From positions 15,952,322 to 16,016,321 of the forward strand of contig NC_135570.1 of assembly GCF_964340395.1 (NCBI RefSeq): DNA of 64,000 bases, given 5' to 3'. The translations under genes were made by a program, and so were the position numbers. Each line of letters opens with the position of its first letter. The first letter of the stretch is position 1. Origin of the DNA: Glandiceps talaboti (taxonomy: Eukaryota > Hemichordata > Enteropneusta > Spengelidae). Below are positions 24,561 through 47,511 of the stretch, piece after piece. The notes under the pieces were generated by a model. It worked only from the letters and a program-made list of their open reading frames with translations. It was not told where the DNA came from and searched no databases.

Positions 24561-25398
24561 TTTTGTACATGTAGAATATATTTTTCTGCTCACATAGCGA
24601 AAACTCATACATATACATTTGTAAGTGCTTGCTGCTGGGATGGTGCCCTAAAATAGACTGTGCTTTACAACAATGTCATATTAATTATATATTTTCATTT
24701 AATTTCATGAGTTATATACAAAATTAGCAAATATAATCACCAAACTATGACCCTTAACATTTGAAGACCAAACATCCCTGCAGTATTGTCATGTCAAACT
24801 GAATGTCCAATTTAATCATAACTAAATTATGTAACTAATACCATTCTCAGCAAATTTAACCAAAATTATCAATATTATTATATAACACTAGTGTTAATAT
24901 ATCAATTATTCACTTTATAGATTAATTAAAGCACCTAATTATATAATAACATTTCACAACAGTAGTATTTATTTTACCTGTTACAGTTTTCTCTATTCTA
25001 TTGTACTATTGGAATAAAAATTATTTTACTTTACCAATAATGTGCAATGTACATGTTTTGTATATTGCTAGCAGGATGGCTGACCTGATCAATTTGAAGT
25101 TGGACAAAGGTCAAAGGTCACAACCATGCCAGCAACACAAATGACCAAGTAAGGCATACAAATCAATATTTAGAAAAAATAATATGAAAAGAGTTTGTAT
25201 TTTCATTACATTCATAATTTTGAAAGAACATGACTTTTTAAATATTTGTGTCATATTTGAGACAACCTTAACATCTATAGGGAACTTGAGGTTTTACTAG
25301 TGATCTCCACAGGAAAACATTGCAGGATGCGAGGGCCTAATGTAATTTTTAGTGCCAATTTGGTAAAATAAAAATACAAGCGACCTATCGGTCAGAAT

Positions 25399-27812
25399 AG
25401 CTCCGCTGTTTTTTTTTTAATTTAATTTTTTATTTTGGTGACATGTAGAAGTGGTTCAGGTCTTCAGCTCTTCACTATGCAGTTTTGTTTTAGCGATGCA
25501 ATAAAGTGGTTAGTGGTTTCATATGATGTCTCACTATAAAACACATTTTACACAGAAGTTGGTAATGTATTGTACTTTTATACCATAGTCACCATTTTAT
25601 AACAAAAATCTACTGTTATGAAAAATTGCACAAAATCTCAGAAAAAAATGACTGGGAAATGCACACAAGAAAAAGAAAAAAAGAGGATTTTGAGGTTGGC
25701 TATAAATAATTCCAGTGTCTTACAGCTGTAACCCTGGAAAATTTTAATGATGAATGAAATAAACTAGGGATCTAAAATAATTTTGAGGCAATTTGAATTT
25801 CAATTTTCTAACAAATTTACAAAGTCAACAACATTCAACTTGTACTAGTTGTGGTAGATATATATAGGGAAGAAATGTATTAATCGCCATCTTAGTTTCC
25901 GTACGGCGACAATCTCAAGTACCCGGAAGAGAGTCATTCTCAGCCATACGTTACAGTGGTAACACTCGTTCATGTTCGGTTACCTTTCACAAAGAAAACA
26001 CAACGAAATGGTTGAAATGATCTTTTTTTTTATTTCTTTTCATCACAACAACAAAATCTGCGTGATCAAAAGTGTTGTAAACTAAACCAGAAAGAATTAT
26101 CGGACTGGCTAAACTTCCCGGTGAACTGGAGTAAGGTCCTACTACTTCCAAGTAAGCCTCGATAGTACTATAGTGCGTGAGAAAATCGTCTCAAACTAGC
26201 GATACAACTTTCAAAATATAACTTGACATGTCTTCATTTGTTAGAGTTATACAATTCAAGACGCGTTTTCACTCGAAAACAACAATTCTGTGAATAATGA
26301 CACTCTGAACGCAGCGATTTCTCGGACGATGTTACCACTGTAACGTATGGCTGACAACGACTTGCTTCCGGGTTAGTCCCTCGTGCATACGGGTGGATTG
26401 TCGGCGATTAATACATACATCGTCTGATATTTTAATTCACAGTGTTTCTTGTGACCGGCGCCTGTCAGCAGACTCTGCCATTTTTTTCATCATTCCATTG
26501 TATTTAAACCTTGTACTTGACATTTCGCAATATTTATAATTCTCAACAAAATACCTCAACATGCCTCACTTCGCTCGTACTCAAAGCAGCCCCGCGCGTA
26601 GTCCTGCTTGCATACGGAGGAATTCGGGACTCGATTCTGACAATTGTCCCTCCCCCTCCGGTGTTTAGAGTCAAGTCAGTAATACAGACTCGTGCACCCG
26701 ATGACTACCCCGCGCGGTATGATCACTGACACTGATGACATGATGAGAGAGAACCTTTTCGGATTTACATGTAAAACGGGGAAAGATACGCAAAACATAA
26801 TGCAAAGTCTGAAGCCAAATTAAAGTTGTAATTATTTTAATTATTTTTACTTGCCAAATATTTGCATTTTGGAAAGGCAAGACACGTTCATGTCGTTTAA
26901 CTTTACATGTGAACTGTCGGCCATAACTTCAACCGCATGCCTGGCATGCCCTTCCTTACGCAAGTTGTCTGAATTCTGGTTCACTGTCATTCCAAATTGC
27001 ACGACAATATAGAATTAACCACAAGTTACATGTTATCTGAAAACATCACACTTTTATAGTGGGTCTGAAGTGTGATTTTAGTGAGTACCAAGAACGTCCT
27101 GTGTTGATACTCAAGATACTTGCTGTGGAAAATCGCTCGGTCGAATGAGGTCACCTTCAGCTTCTGGTCGAATCAGGATAGAGTATGCAAATGAGGATGT
27201 TGCGGACTGGCTGATTATGTATTTGAAGTTTACAACCCTGTTTCGAACAAACGCTTGTCATTTGGGCGCCCAATGCGTAGAATTATGACTATAGCACATA
27301 TTACATTGCTTGTTTGACGTCAATAGTGTCTTTTGAAAAGTGGCAGTTTACTTAAAGTCTCGTCGACTGATTTCCAATATGGCGTCGGTCATTATGCTCA
27401 TTAACATATTCATTTTTTTTTCAAATTACAAAAAAAAAATCATAAAAAATAAAAATGAGGATGTGCTGACTTGAAATTAACAAATCTGAGTAAGCTACCC
27501 CCTGCGCATCAACACGCCAGATATCAAAGCAATCTAATAAGAGGTTTTCAAGGAGTTGATGAAAATGACATTTTATGAAAAAAAATCATAAAAAATTGAA
27601 AATGGCACAGATCAACTTGGCATGAACAAATCTGAATAGCCTCCCCCCAGGGAACATGCACACCAAATATCGAAGAATTCCGACTGTCACTTTCGGAATA
27701 GATAGTAAAAATATAAAAGTTTGACGGACACCTATGATTCACTCTACTCTCTATACCTCAATACCCACCTATACCTAAAGCTACGCTTTCAGCTTTCGCT
27801 GACAGCGGAGCT
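25399..27812. mobile_element. Possible composite element bounded by inverted AGCTCCGCTGT
   Basis: AGCTCCGCTGT at 25399-25409 and ACAGCGGAGCT at 27802-27812 are perfect inverted 11-mers 2.4 kb apart. Inside are the foldback element 25875-26416, a CpG-rich block at 26560-26740, and two diverged tandem copies of about 150 bp at about 27430-27690 (sharing AAAAAATCATAAAAAA and AACAAATCTGA). The borders may be coincidental or belong to two separate repeats. Confidence 0.35.
25875..26416. mobile_element. Foldback / MITE-like element with ~90-bp inverted ends
   Basis: Left end ATGTATTAATCGCC and right end GGCGATTAATACAT are perfectly inverted. Further inside, ACCCGGAAG, CAGCCATACGTTACAGTGGT and AACA match in inverted order (left 25917-25965, right 26330-26375). 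The 350-bp interior has no ORF. It lies in the long CNOT6 5' intron. Confidence 0.7.
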
Positions 27813-28679
27813 AAAAACTTGATTTCTCATCATTTTCTACAAAAATTATCTCAACACAACAACAAATAATCCCACATGCTCTTCTTTTGGTCTCAAGTAC
27901 AAATGGTTGTCATGGTCACAGAGCCCTTGAGTGAAATGTGTCCAATGTGTTACAAAAAATGCCCTCTTTTTTCTTCTTTTTCAATTTCATCCTTTGAATA
28001 AATGTACAATGTATAATAAAGAACTGAATTCAACCTGCCAATCTTGTATTAGGTAAACAGAGCAAAACAATGTCATCAGAAAAGTGACAAATGTTAACAT
28101 TAGTTTTTTCAAAATTCATTTGTACAGAGTTTTGAGGAAATAGACAGATACAAAGTATTCTGTCAAATAATACTTGAATTATCCGTTCTAATATGTGATA
28201 AGGTCCACCCAGGCATGTTATTTCTGTTGAACTTCTACAGTGATGTGAAGAAAACTTATAAATATTTTGTCAATTACCAGAGTTCCCCACAGGTACATGT
28301 ATGGCTGCTGACCAATCACAGGCTAACAGCGAAATGATGGAAAACATATAAAATGCTTAGAAAATAGTGTTTAACAACGAAAAAGTCAAACTACACTGTA
28401 CATGTACCTTTAGCGCCATAAAATATTTCCAGTATTATAGTAAATAAGTTATTGATAAGTTTTTGAACAACTACGCATACATGTGGTCCAATTATACATT
28501 TTCCCCTTCATACATGTAGTACTGGTTACAATCTAAAGTGTAAATAAATACAACATTATTGTTGCAATTTTTGTTGCCATTTCGGCGACATGTATGATGT
28601 ACTGTACATCAAAAATCACTGCATGCTAAGCACAGGTTCATAGTGGACGTACAAAATGTAGCACAGTACAGTATTTAAG

Positions 28680-29060
28680 TAAGGGACGGTCCCACAATGT
28701 CACACAACCTCAATAGGCAAACATTGTTTGTTTAGGGCAAAACCTCCCTCTCCTACATGTTTGTAAATGAACATTCACAAGTGTGACATCACTTGTTTAT
28801 ATATGATGTAAACCATGATGAGAATTGTACTAGTCACACCGCTACCACTAAGATCAATGCTATATTAAAACATAATGGTAAATATAAAGTTCCAACCTTA
28901 TGAACCTCTTTACTGAGATGATGATAAACACATCAAAATACATGTACTAACTCAGCACCTTTATCAACATCTCAGTAGTAGACAATACAGAACCTGTTAT
29001 TATCACCAGAAGTGCAAAAATTAAGTTCAGCAATTGCACTGATGCTAGTCATCACCCCCC
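28680..29060 (+). repeat. Dispersed family D, copy 1
   Basis: Related to about 45840-46190. Both share ATGAACATTCACAA, TATGATGTAAACCATG or a close variant, GTCACACC, TTATCAACATCTCA and GTTCAGCAATT in the same order. The copy ends in an A-run (29056-29087). Confidence 0.65.
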
Positions 29061-29931
29061 ACAAAAAAAAAAAAAAAAAAAAAAAAATTGGTAATGATTA
29101 ATAGAACAATGGGGAAGTACACTTCTAAGTGCACATCATTGTTCCAAGTTTGATCAAGATTGTCAATTGCCTGCTGTGATACAGCACTGGAACCATGACA
29201 GCACAAAACCCATTTCTATGCAGTACACCTAGAAATGTCAAAACCCAGGTCAGGTAAAATTGCTAAATACAACATCCATCCTAATGGAACATCTATATGG
29301 TTTCCAGGTTACAATTTCCTATCCATTAGATTGTCCAAGAAAGACAATAAAAGTTACCATGGTAACCCATTCTCCTATTCACACTGTTCATCAAGCATCA
29401 GGTAGATATACCTACACAAATGTCCAAAAGGAAATGCTTCGGTTTCAAACCATTTTTAATATTTTATTGACAGATTAGTTCCTAAATGAAATATGGCAAC
29501 CTACTAATTCATGTCTCAAATTTTTGAATGTAAACGTACATACATGTACAGTGTAGGACACTCTTTTATATGGATAATTCAATCCTTTGAAATATGCCTT
29601 CTCCAGAGACATCCATAAAGGAACCACTTCTATTCTGAATTACTGGCGACACAGAAAGCTAATTTACTAATTGTTGCTACCCTCTGCAAATTCCCACATT
29701 TAATCTGAATATTTTCCCAGGTGAACACTTTGTTCTCCCTCTAGCAAAAATCAGTATTATGAGCACACCAATTGCAATACTTTGCCATCTAGCATTTCAT
29801 AACACATCTATGAGAAATATTACCACATAAAAATGGCTTTTTATCTTTAAGTATACTGTGATGTTCCTAGTTGTAGCAAGTGAAGATTGTAGTTGAAAAG
29901 TCCTATTTTTATACTTTATACTAGTTGTGTG

Positions 29932-30028
29932 ATATTGTTTAGTTATTTCTAGTTGTGTGACATTATTTAGTTATTTCTAGTTGTGTGACATTATTTAGTT
30001 ATTTCTAGTTGTGTGACATTATTTAGTT
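29932..30028. repeat. 27-28-bp minisatellite, 4 copies
   Basis: Units of TAGTTGTGTGACATTATTTA plus GTTATTTC, nearly identical. Confidence 0.9.
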
Positions 30029-31626
30029 ACAACAATTTTCAGCACATAAAGTCAAAATTTACCTTGTATTGTAGAAAGCTTTTTATTGCAATGAAATCTC
30101 ATATTATTTAATGTTTGCTCATAAATTGCCACTAAATAAACAAAACTGATTGAATTTGGTCACAATTGAATCTTTTGGGCACATGGTTGATTTAAAGAAA
30201 TGTTTTTTTTTTATTCTAGTCAAACTCCAGTGTTGTCCCAAGAATTGTATCACAGGAAGGTTATTAAGTTTGCAACACTTGCAGAAAATGTCAGGTGATA
30301 CCAAGAAAAATGCAGACCCCCTTGTTTACTTTGTTTGGTACCCCTTGTTTACTTTGTTCAGTGAGACCACTCCAAATGAATTACCTATCCTTTCACACTA
30401 CATCAAAACTAATGTTGTAACTTTGTGAAAATAATTGTACATATATATCTACCTGCAACTACATATACTTTACAAATATGAACGCTAACCAGTCCGTTAA
30501 GCTAAGGTACAAAGGACACATTGAAACCAATGGGACAGTACAGTGGTACTCATAATATTACTAGAATCAATTGTTACTGTGGGAAGCTGAAAAGAAAAAC
30601 TAAGCCATCAGGAAAAATAACACCTACAAGTATTTAATTGTGATAAAACTGAAAAGATTTGATAAGTTGTAGATAAAAGTCACTTAAGGTGTTTAGGTGT
30701 AGGGTGTTTATTTACATTAAAAAGCAATTACATACATAAATAAGATACATGACAGTGATGTGTGTGTGTATGTATGTATGTATGTATGTATGTACATGTA
30801 TGTACACTCACTGTCGCAGTTTTCAGACAGGGTCATGTTATTTGACGATTACTATTGGATAAAAACTGCAAAAAAGTAACAGCCATCATTGCTGCTTATA
30901 CATTTTCCTTTAGGGTCTTTTTCAACGAGGTTTAAAGTCAGAAGTAACTTTGCAGATGACGTAGTCCTCAAATTTATAACTCTACATTCATGACTTAGAA
31001 TCGGACGACAGTATTGGTAACCGGACACGACTTTCCACATCGATTTACGTATTTGTCGCGTAAATTAAGAATTTTGTCTCTCCATTTGATTTAATTATTG
31101 GGCAAAAACATTGGTTTATTGTGGTATTTTAATCACTGTTACACTAAAGTTGATTGTTTTTGCAAAGGAAATATCATGAACACTGTTCTACTTCCGAATT
31201 CGACCTGGGATTCAATCACAGTTCATGGCACCGCTTGGTAGTCTTTGTCTTAGGCGCGAAAACGTGAACACTGTCCGATATCTGAGACACTTCTTTGCTC
31301 CAGATATGTAACACATTTTCGTTCAAAGAAACATCAAGATTTCATGGAAAATGTCTTCTAGTTTGACCGGAGCACTGAGAGAAAACTATGACTGAATATT
31401 TGTAGATTTAAATAAGAACGAAATGATATTCAAGTGATTATGTAACATTCCTGCGTACTTTGCTGTAGCGTAAACACTGGCAACTAAGGTAGTGTTGTTA
31501 CATACAAATGTAGTGTAACTTTGTGATTGCCATATTAGTGCTCTCAAAACCGATACCACAAGATTAGTATTGAATCAAAACTTTAGTATCGCCTGATCTT
31601 TCGTACGAATGCTTGAGCATGATAAT

Positions 31627-31692
31627 ATGGCAGTTCCAGAGAAAACGGCGACGATCGCGGGACGAGTCGATATCTGTCCAAAAACTACAACT
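31627..31692 (+). other. Candidate orphan first exon
   Basis: An ATG at 31627, in context AATATGGCAG, opens 22 codons (MAVPEKTATIAGRVDICPKT then TT), ending exactly at a good donor ACT|GTGAGTG. The preceding 500 bp has more CpG than its surroundings. No following exon was found, and the phase does not fit MRPL1 exon 2. It could be a lineage-specific transcript, a captured gene fragment, or chance. Confidence 0.2.
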
Positions 31693-31723
31693 GTGAGTGT
31701 ATGTATGTATGTATGTATGTATG

Positions 31724-31890
31724 CAGTGTTTTATTTAAGGGCGGTAAGTAGGTAAAATCTACCGGGGTTCCCACATCATTTTACCGGGGTTCCCCACCTA
31801 AACTATGATACATTGCATGGGAAGCACTACCAGTTTTACCTCTTTCCCCCTATCTGTTACCGGGGTTCCCAAACCTTAGCAAAAACACTG
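31724..31890. mobile_element. hAT-like MITE inserted in a (GTAT)n array
   Basis: A 167-bp segment bounded by CAGTGTTTTATTTAAGG and CCTTAGCAAAAACACTG. The flanks on both sides are GTAT repeats, as if inserted into the array, so a target duplication cannot be judged. CAGTG-type ends are typical of hAT elements. Its interior GGTAAGTAGGTAAAATCTAC and ACCGGGGTTCCC recur in the tandem arrays at 36.5-36.9 and 44.7-45.2 kb. Confidence 0.6.
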
Positions 31891-32976
31891 CGTATGTATG
31901 TATGTATGTATGTGTGTGTGTATGGATGTATGTATGTATGTATGTACATTGTATGTATGTATGTATGTAGGTGTGTGTGTGTGTAATATGTGTGTAGTAC
32001 TAATATAATATATTATATACACACGTATAATAATGTATACATACATGTATAAATACATTTATCAACATCTTGTATTTTCTCTCATTTTCTCCATTTCACT
32101 ATGATTGACACCAAAACCGTATAGTTAGTATACAATTTAAAATAAAACACCACGAAATATTGGGATTCACATAATATTGTCTTTACGCATTGTGAATATG
32201 TACGATCAATGTTTAAAGGAACATTAAATCGGTAACTGCAAAGAACGCGTAAAGTGTTGGCGCCAAACACACACGCCTCTTGAAATAGAGGTACGGGCCT
32301 GTTGGGGAAACCCCAGTCGTTTGATCGTACCACGACCAGGAAACACGCTATCTACATTTTAATGAGGTCATGATCACGTTAGAACTCGACCAAACACTCC
32401 GACACGTTTAGTTACTATTACGAGTAATCCGTACACATTTATATAAAAAACACGCACCGTTTGTTACGAATCACAAAAATACGTAATAAATTAAAAGAAA
32501 AATTCCAAACACGACTAAACTGATGCATGTTGCTACTCGACAGAGAGGTAAATTGTATCACAATGTGTAACATTACACTCATACGAAACCCCATAGACAA
32601 AGAATTGGTCACACACGGGGGCTGTAGTAGTAATAGCTAATACTACGAAATGGCTTCACAAATATCGAATGTATAATGTTACAATCTCGACGTTTAAAAT
32701 ACGCCTTTCTCTTTCGTACATTAAAGATCAACAGCGTGAAATTATATTATGTGAACAAAACATTAACTTTGTGATATTCTAATAATGATTAGGCCAGCAT
32801 AATGCTCTTTTAAGTATTATTTTTTCTCGATATTCTTGACAGATTGGCCATCCTATTACTCGCTTAGAACCATTTTCGATTTTACCGCGTCTTCTTCTGC
32901 GATTTTAAACGGGAAAGCACGACAATGTACAAATAAATTTTGTACGGCACTGAAAATTTACACTCTCTCTACTTAC

Positions 32977-33105
32977 CTTCATTGAATTGATATAAGGGTT
33001 GGACTTGGCGATTTGTCAAGATTCTGTGGCTAAGTTGGAGAAAATACTGAAATCAGCAAGAAAATCCAACATGGCAGCCAAACAAAAAATATCGGGGATT
33101 TACCC
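32977..33105 (-). other. Inferred non-coding first exon of the CNOT6 gene
   Basis: The first coding exon is preceded by a polypyrimidine tract and a CAG at 23443-23445 (minus strand), so it starts at 23442 with only 14 nt of leader before the ATG. A first exon must therefore lie upstream. The best donor I see is GAAG|GTAAGTAGAG, with the exon ending at 32977, just beside the MRPL1 promoter. This would make a 9.5-kb first intron. The 5' boundary is a guess, placed before the CCAAT box at 33135. No transcript data support it directly. Confidence 0.5.
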
Positions 33106-33456
33106 CTACTGTAGCATTTGTAACACGGCTTCTGATTGGTCAATTTGCTAATTAATTGGAATAAATTATCGCAAAGTGTCAACATTCGGGGACTCTCGCA
33201 GGCTCGTACCAACTTTAAAATAAGGGGCATTTTGTAAATATTTTTTATCGCTCGAGATTTGAACAGAAAGATTTATTATTTATACTAATAGAATTGTGAA
33301 TACAAATATTTTGAATTTTGATAAATTTTACCAAAAAGGGACATGAACTTAGAGATCATTAGACACTTGAAATATCATGTTCGGGAAGAGCTATGTTTTC
33401 GAGAAAATAGCTGGCCTATTACTCTCGGACTTAGTCGGAAAACTTCGTAAAACAAA
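33040..33456. promoter_or_regulatory. Probable bidirectional CNOT6/MRPL1 promoter
   Basis: The interval separates the inferred CNOT6 first exon (minus) from the MRPL1 start codon at 33457 (plus). It contains an inverted CCAAT box in the full NF-Y context (TTGACCAATCAG on the minus strand, core 33135-33139). Two copies of the YY1-type motif AANATGGCNGC sit at 33068-33078 and 33454-33464, the second overlapping the MRPL1 start codon. No TATA box is obvious at a sensible distance. NF-Y and YY1 sites are typical of housekeeping and mitochondrial ribosomal protein promoters. Transcription start sites are inferred, not seen. Confidence 0.55.
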
Positions 33457-43688
<10,232 letters not shown>

Positions 43689-44004
43689 CCACATTAGAGA
43701 TAATAGTCACTGGCTACTAGAATTAGTAGAAGAAACTCAATTTGAAGCATTCTTGTTCCCATGGTAACTGATTATCACCTTACCTCTGGAGATTATGCTA
43801 AACAAGGATTCATTTTTGAAATACTGGTATTTTGTCAACACTGAAATGAAAAGTTGTAACTATAGAGCGCTATGTTTGAAATCAGTATATACTGATGACT
43901 CGACCAGCAAAGACTTACACATTTACTCAATCTGTGTATAGAGCTGAAATTGTAGATAGACCTGGACCAGTACAAGGAGAAAGTATTCTTGTAGAATACT
44001 GTGT

Positions 44005-44300
44005 ACTAAGTATTACTTACTGTACGAGTGTTTTTGTTAGGGTTGGTACTGTGAACTAAGTATTACTTACCGTAAGAGTGTTTTTGTTAGGGTTGGAACT
44101 GTGAACTAAGTATTACTTACCGTAAGAGTGTTTTTGTTAGGGTTGGTACTGTGTACTAAGTATTACTTACCGTAAGAGTGTTTTTGTTAGGGTTGGTACT
44201 GTGAACTAAGTATTACTTACCGTAAGAGTGTTTTTGTTAGGGTTGGTACTGTGTACTAAGTATTACTTACTGTACGAGTGTTTTTGTTAGGGTTGGTAAC
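44005..44300. repeat. ~52-58-bp minisatellite, 5-6 copies
   Basis: Units with ACTAAGTATTACTTACCGTA and GAGTGTTTTTGTTAGGGTTG. The second part resembles the hAT-like MITE end, so the unit may derive from it. Confidence 0.85.
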
Positions 44301-44372
44301 CCAGTAATACTAAGGGGTAAAGGTAGCAGTGTTTTCAATAGAATCTATCATGATTTTGTTAGGGAACTCTGG

Positions 44373-44705
44373 TAATAATGTTGGTTCTTATATAGCACTT
44401 TCCCACCCAGTCTGGGTGCACTTTACAATTATTACCCCTGGCTCAGATCTATAGTGCACAATGGCCCTTTATACTTCCCCCAACTCCCTGGGGAGCATAC
44501 AATCCATTGCAGCCTATATAAGCACATAGGATTATAGCATTCATATTGCAACCTCTATCCTACCAGGTCCCCAATTATACAGCTGGGTTGACTAAGACAC
44601 AGTGATGATTCAAATCTTGTCAAAGGACTTTAGCCATTCAGGAACAAATGGCATTGATGAGGCTAGAACCTGCAACCTGCAGATTCCAAGCCAGCAACTG
44701 TGATA
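44373..44705 (-). mobile_element. tRNA-derived SINE, copy 2 (diverged)
   Basis: Same body, order and orientation as 37684-38043, with more substitutions; its B box is degraded (GGTTCTAGCC on the minus strand). It interrupts a MITE-derived unit: GGGAACTCTGGTA before and CTCGATAGATTTTAC after resume the array motif, suggesting insertion with a short, now mutated target duplication. Confidence 0.8.
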
Positions 44706-45205
44706 CCTCGATAGATTTTACATACTGACCACCCTTAACAAAAACACTGGTAGGGAACCCTGGTAAAATGACTGGGGAACTCAGGTAGATTTTACCTACT
44801 TACCACCCTTAACAAAAACACTGGTATGGAACCCTGGTAAAATGACTGGGGAACTCAGGTAGATTTTACCTACTGACCACCCTTAACAAAAACACTGGTA
44901 GGGAACCCCGGTAAAATGACTGGGGAACTCAGGTAGATTTTACTTACTTACTGTCCTTCGTGAAAAACACTGGTAGGGAACCCCGGTAAAATGACAGGGG
45001 AACTCAGGTAGATTTTACTTACTTACTGTCCTTCGTGAAAAACACTGGTAGGGAACCCCGGTAAAATGACTGGGGAACTCAGGTAGATTTTACTTACTTA
45101 CTGTCCTTCGTGAAAAACACTGGTAGGGAACCCCGGTAAAATGACTGGGGAACTCAGGTAGATTTTACTTACTTACTGTCCTTCGTGAAAAACACTGGTA
45201 TAACA
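44706..45205. repeat. MITE-derived ~75-bp tandem array, 6-7 copies
   Basis: Units GGTAGGGAACCCCGGTAAAA, TGACTGGGGAACTCAGGTAG, ATTTTAC and AAAAACACTGGTA. The first units carry CACCCTTAACAAAAACACTG and later ones TGTCCTTCGTGAAAAACACT, so the array homogenised in two blocks. Confidence 0.9.
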
Positions 45206-45839
45206 TGAAGATTATCAGAGATTGAATTGCGAGTGATAAATTCATACTTTATGTCTATAAATGTTATCAGTCATCCAGGTACAAAGTTAGTAATAGTATT
45301 TACAATTTATTCCACTGGACTTGCTTGTCTAAACCTGATTAGCTTATATACTGTTATTTGTAAAATTCAATGACGGGTTTCATTATCACATGACAGTTTA
45401 ACACTGTCACATGTCACCAACCACCTGTCACTAGATTATCAGTCGATCTAAAGAAGCATCTAAAATAGAACATGAAACTGTTTCCAGTTAAAACAACACC
45501 AAGTCCAGTAGAATACCGAGTACCGATAGATCGTAATTTCTTCATTATTAAATCATACTTCTGACAGTGACATAAGCGTGTTTGTAAAGATAATTGTTAA
45601 GAAAATGTATTTTCCATCATTTTGGTCAAATATCTTCAATTTGGTACACAATTTGTTACAACTATGACTCCAGATAGGTGTCTTATTCAGAAAACATAAG
45701 TGTTGACTCTCAAACCAAGTTACTACAAGTGTGTCAATAATAAATTTGAGTGAAATAAACCATGGTGAAAATAAAATTGAGTTGAATGTTTCTTTACGCA
45801 ACACAAAGATATCAGTTATGTCTGATCAATGGTGTTTGG

Positions 45840-46190
45840 GACGATTGTACAGTGTCACACAAACTTCACATTGGCTAAAACGCCCACCCCCTACAAATGA
45901 ACATTCACAAATGCCGTCATTGGTATGTTTATATGTGATGTAAACCATGGTGAAAATTGTAGCAGTCACACCACTATGATCAATACAATGTAATAATGTG
46001 GTAAACACATTGAAATACTCACCAGAAACCTGAGAACATATATCATATTAGCAGTAAATATTAATCAACTTATCAACATCTCAATGTTATCATTGAAGGT
46101 GTAAAAGTTTTTGAAATTTGGTTATAAGTGCAAAAATGACTTGGAAGTTCAGCAATTTCATTGAGCCCCAGCCACACTCACCCACCCACC
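45840..46190 (+). repeat. Dispersed family D, copy 2
   Basis: Matches 28680-29060 in order and orientation over about 300 bp; both include ATGAACATTCACAA, GTAAACCATG and TTATCAACATCTCA. Confidence 0.65.
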
Positions 46191-47044
46191 CCCATCCGCA
46201 ACAAATGAAGTTTGTTTATTGAGCTTGTGTAACACCCTGCAATCGTCTTGTATGACTCAGACACCAAAAGTGGTCTCAGCTTATGATCATGCATTTTAAG
46301 TTTCATAGCCTGCCTTGACCAAAGCATTGAGGATAAATTCTGACCATGACATTGAATGAGTACCATACTAAATCCAGGTCTGTCACTCATTCCTTTCAAA
46401 TTTATGACAATATTAATTTGTTAATTTTGTCTTGCGGTTAGTGTGATTATGGTGTCAATAAATATTTGTTGTAACAGACTGCAATGTATTGTCTTTTAAT
46501 GTGTAATAATTCAAAGGAAGCTGTGATGAATTCCTTGATACCATTCATGTGTCCATGTTGTAACTAACTGATGATAGCCATGTGTATCAGTGTTCAGTTC
46601 TGGTATGTCAGGGAAAGTACATCCCAGCCCAATCTGATTAAAATCCAATGTAGTGTACACGTCACAAATTCTTTTTTGGCTGTTACGTTTACTGTTGTTT
46701 ATTCTTTTTGCCCTACAACTGTATACCAGTGTGAATTCAACTCCAAATGTCACTCATTAATGAGACTAGATGCTTCTTTAAAATATGGTATGCATCTTTC
46801 AATAATATGAAGTAGGAATGTAACCCATGTCAACCAAACTCCAGTCCGTTCAGTATTATTTTTCATTGCATCAACCGGGAAAAAATGTTCTGGCTTGTGA
46901 GAATTGGTGTGCTCTGATCAGCTAACATGTCAACTGGTAGATGCTTTGTAGTTGGCCTCTATCCCCCCCCCTCCCCCCGTCATTTCTATAAATGCAAATC
47001 ATTACAGTCAATATTATAGTGTCATTGAATGTTGTCCCAAGCCT

Positions 47045-47195
47045 GGAGGGGTTGGGGTACTCACATAGAAAGTGGAGGGGTTGGGGGTACTCACATGGAG
47101 GGGTTGGGAATACTCATAGAAAGTGGAGGGGTTGGGAATACTCATAGAAAGTGGAGGGGTTGGGAATACTCATAGAAAGTGGAGGGGTTGGGGTA
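47045..47195. repeat. ~29-bp G-rich minisatellite
   Basis: About five units of GTGGAGGGGTTGGGAATACT plus CATAGAAA. Confidence 0.9.
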
Positions 47196-47511
47196 ATCAC
47201 ATAAAAAGGGTATATACAAAGTTTGGCCCTTTTTGGATGTACCGGTATGTATGACCTTTGACCCCATATATTGGACAACAAAGTTTCCAAGTTGTTAATT
47301 TTCCCATTCTTTTTCAAAATTACAATTTCCAGGGTGCTAATTTTCATATTTTTTCAAGACTTTTGACTCCTGTCTCCTATTTTGTGGCAGGATACAGACA
47401 TGTTACCCTTACTTTCTGGCTGATATGCAGAATCTTTACTGAGTCAATTATCGTATAACCCCCACCCCCACCCCCATCCAAATTCATAATTTTATCCTGA
47501 TTTTTCGGTTC

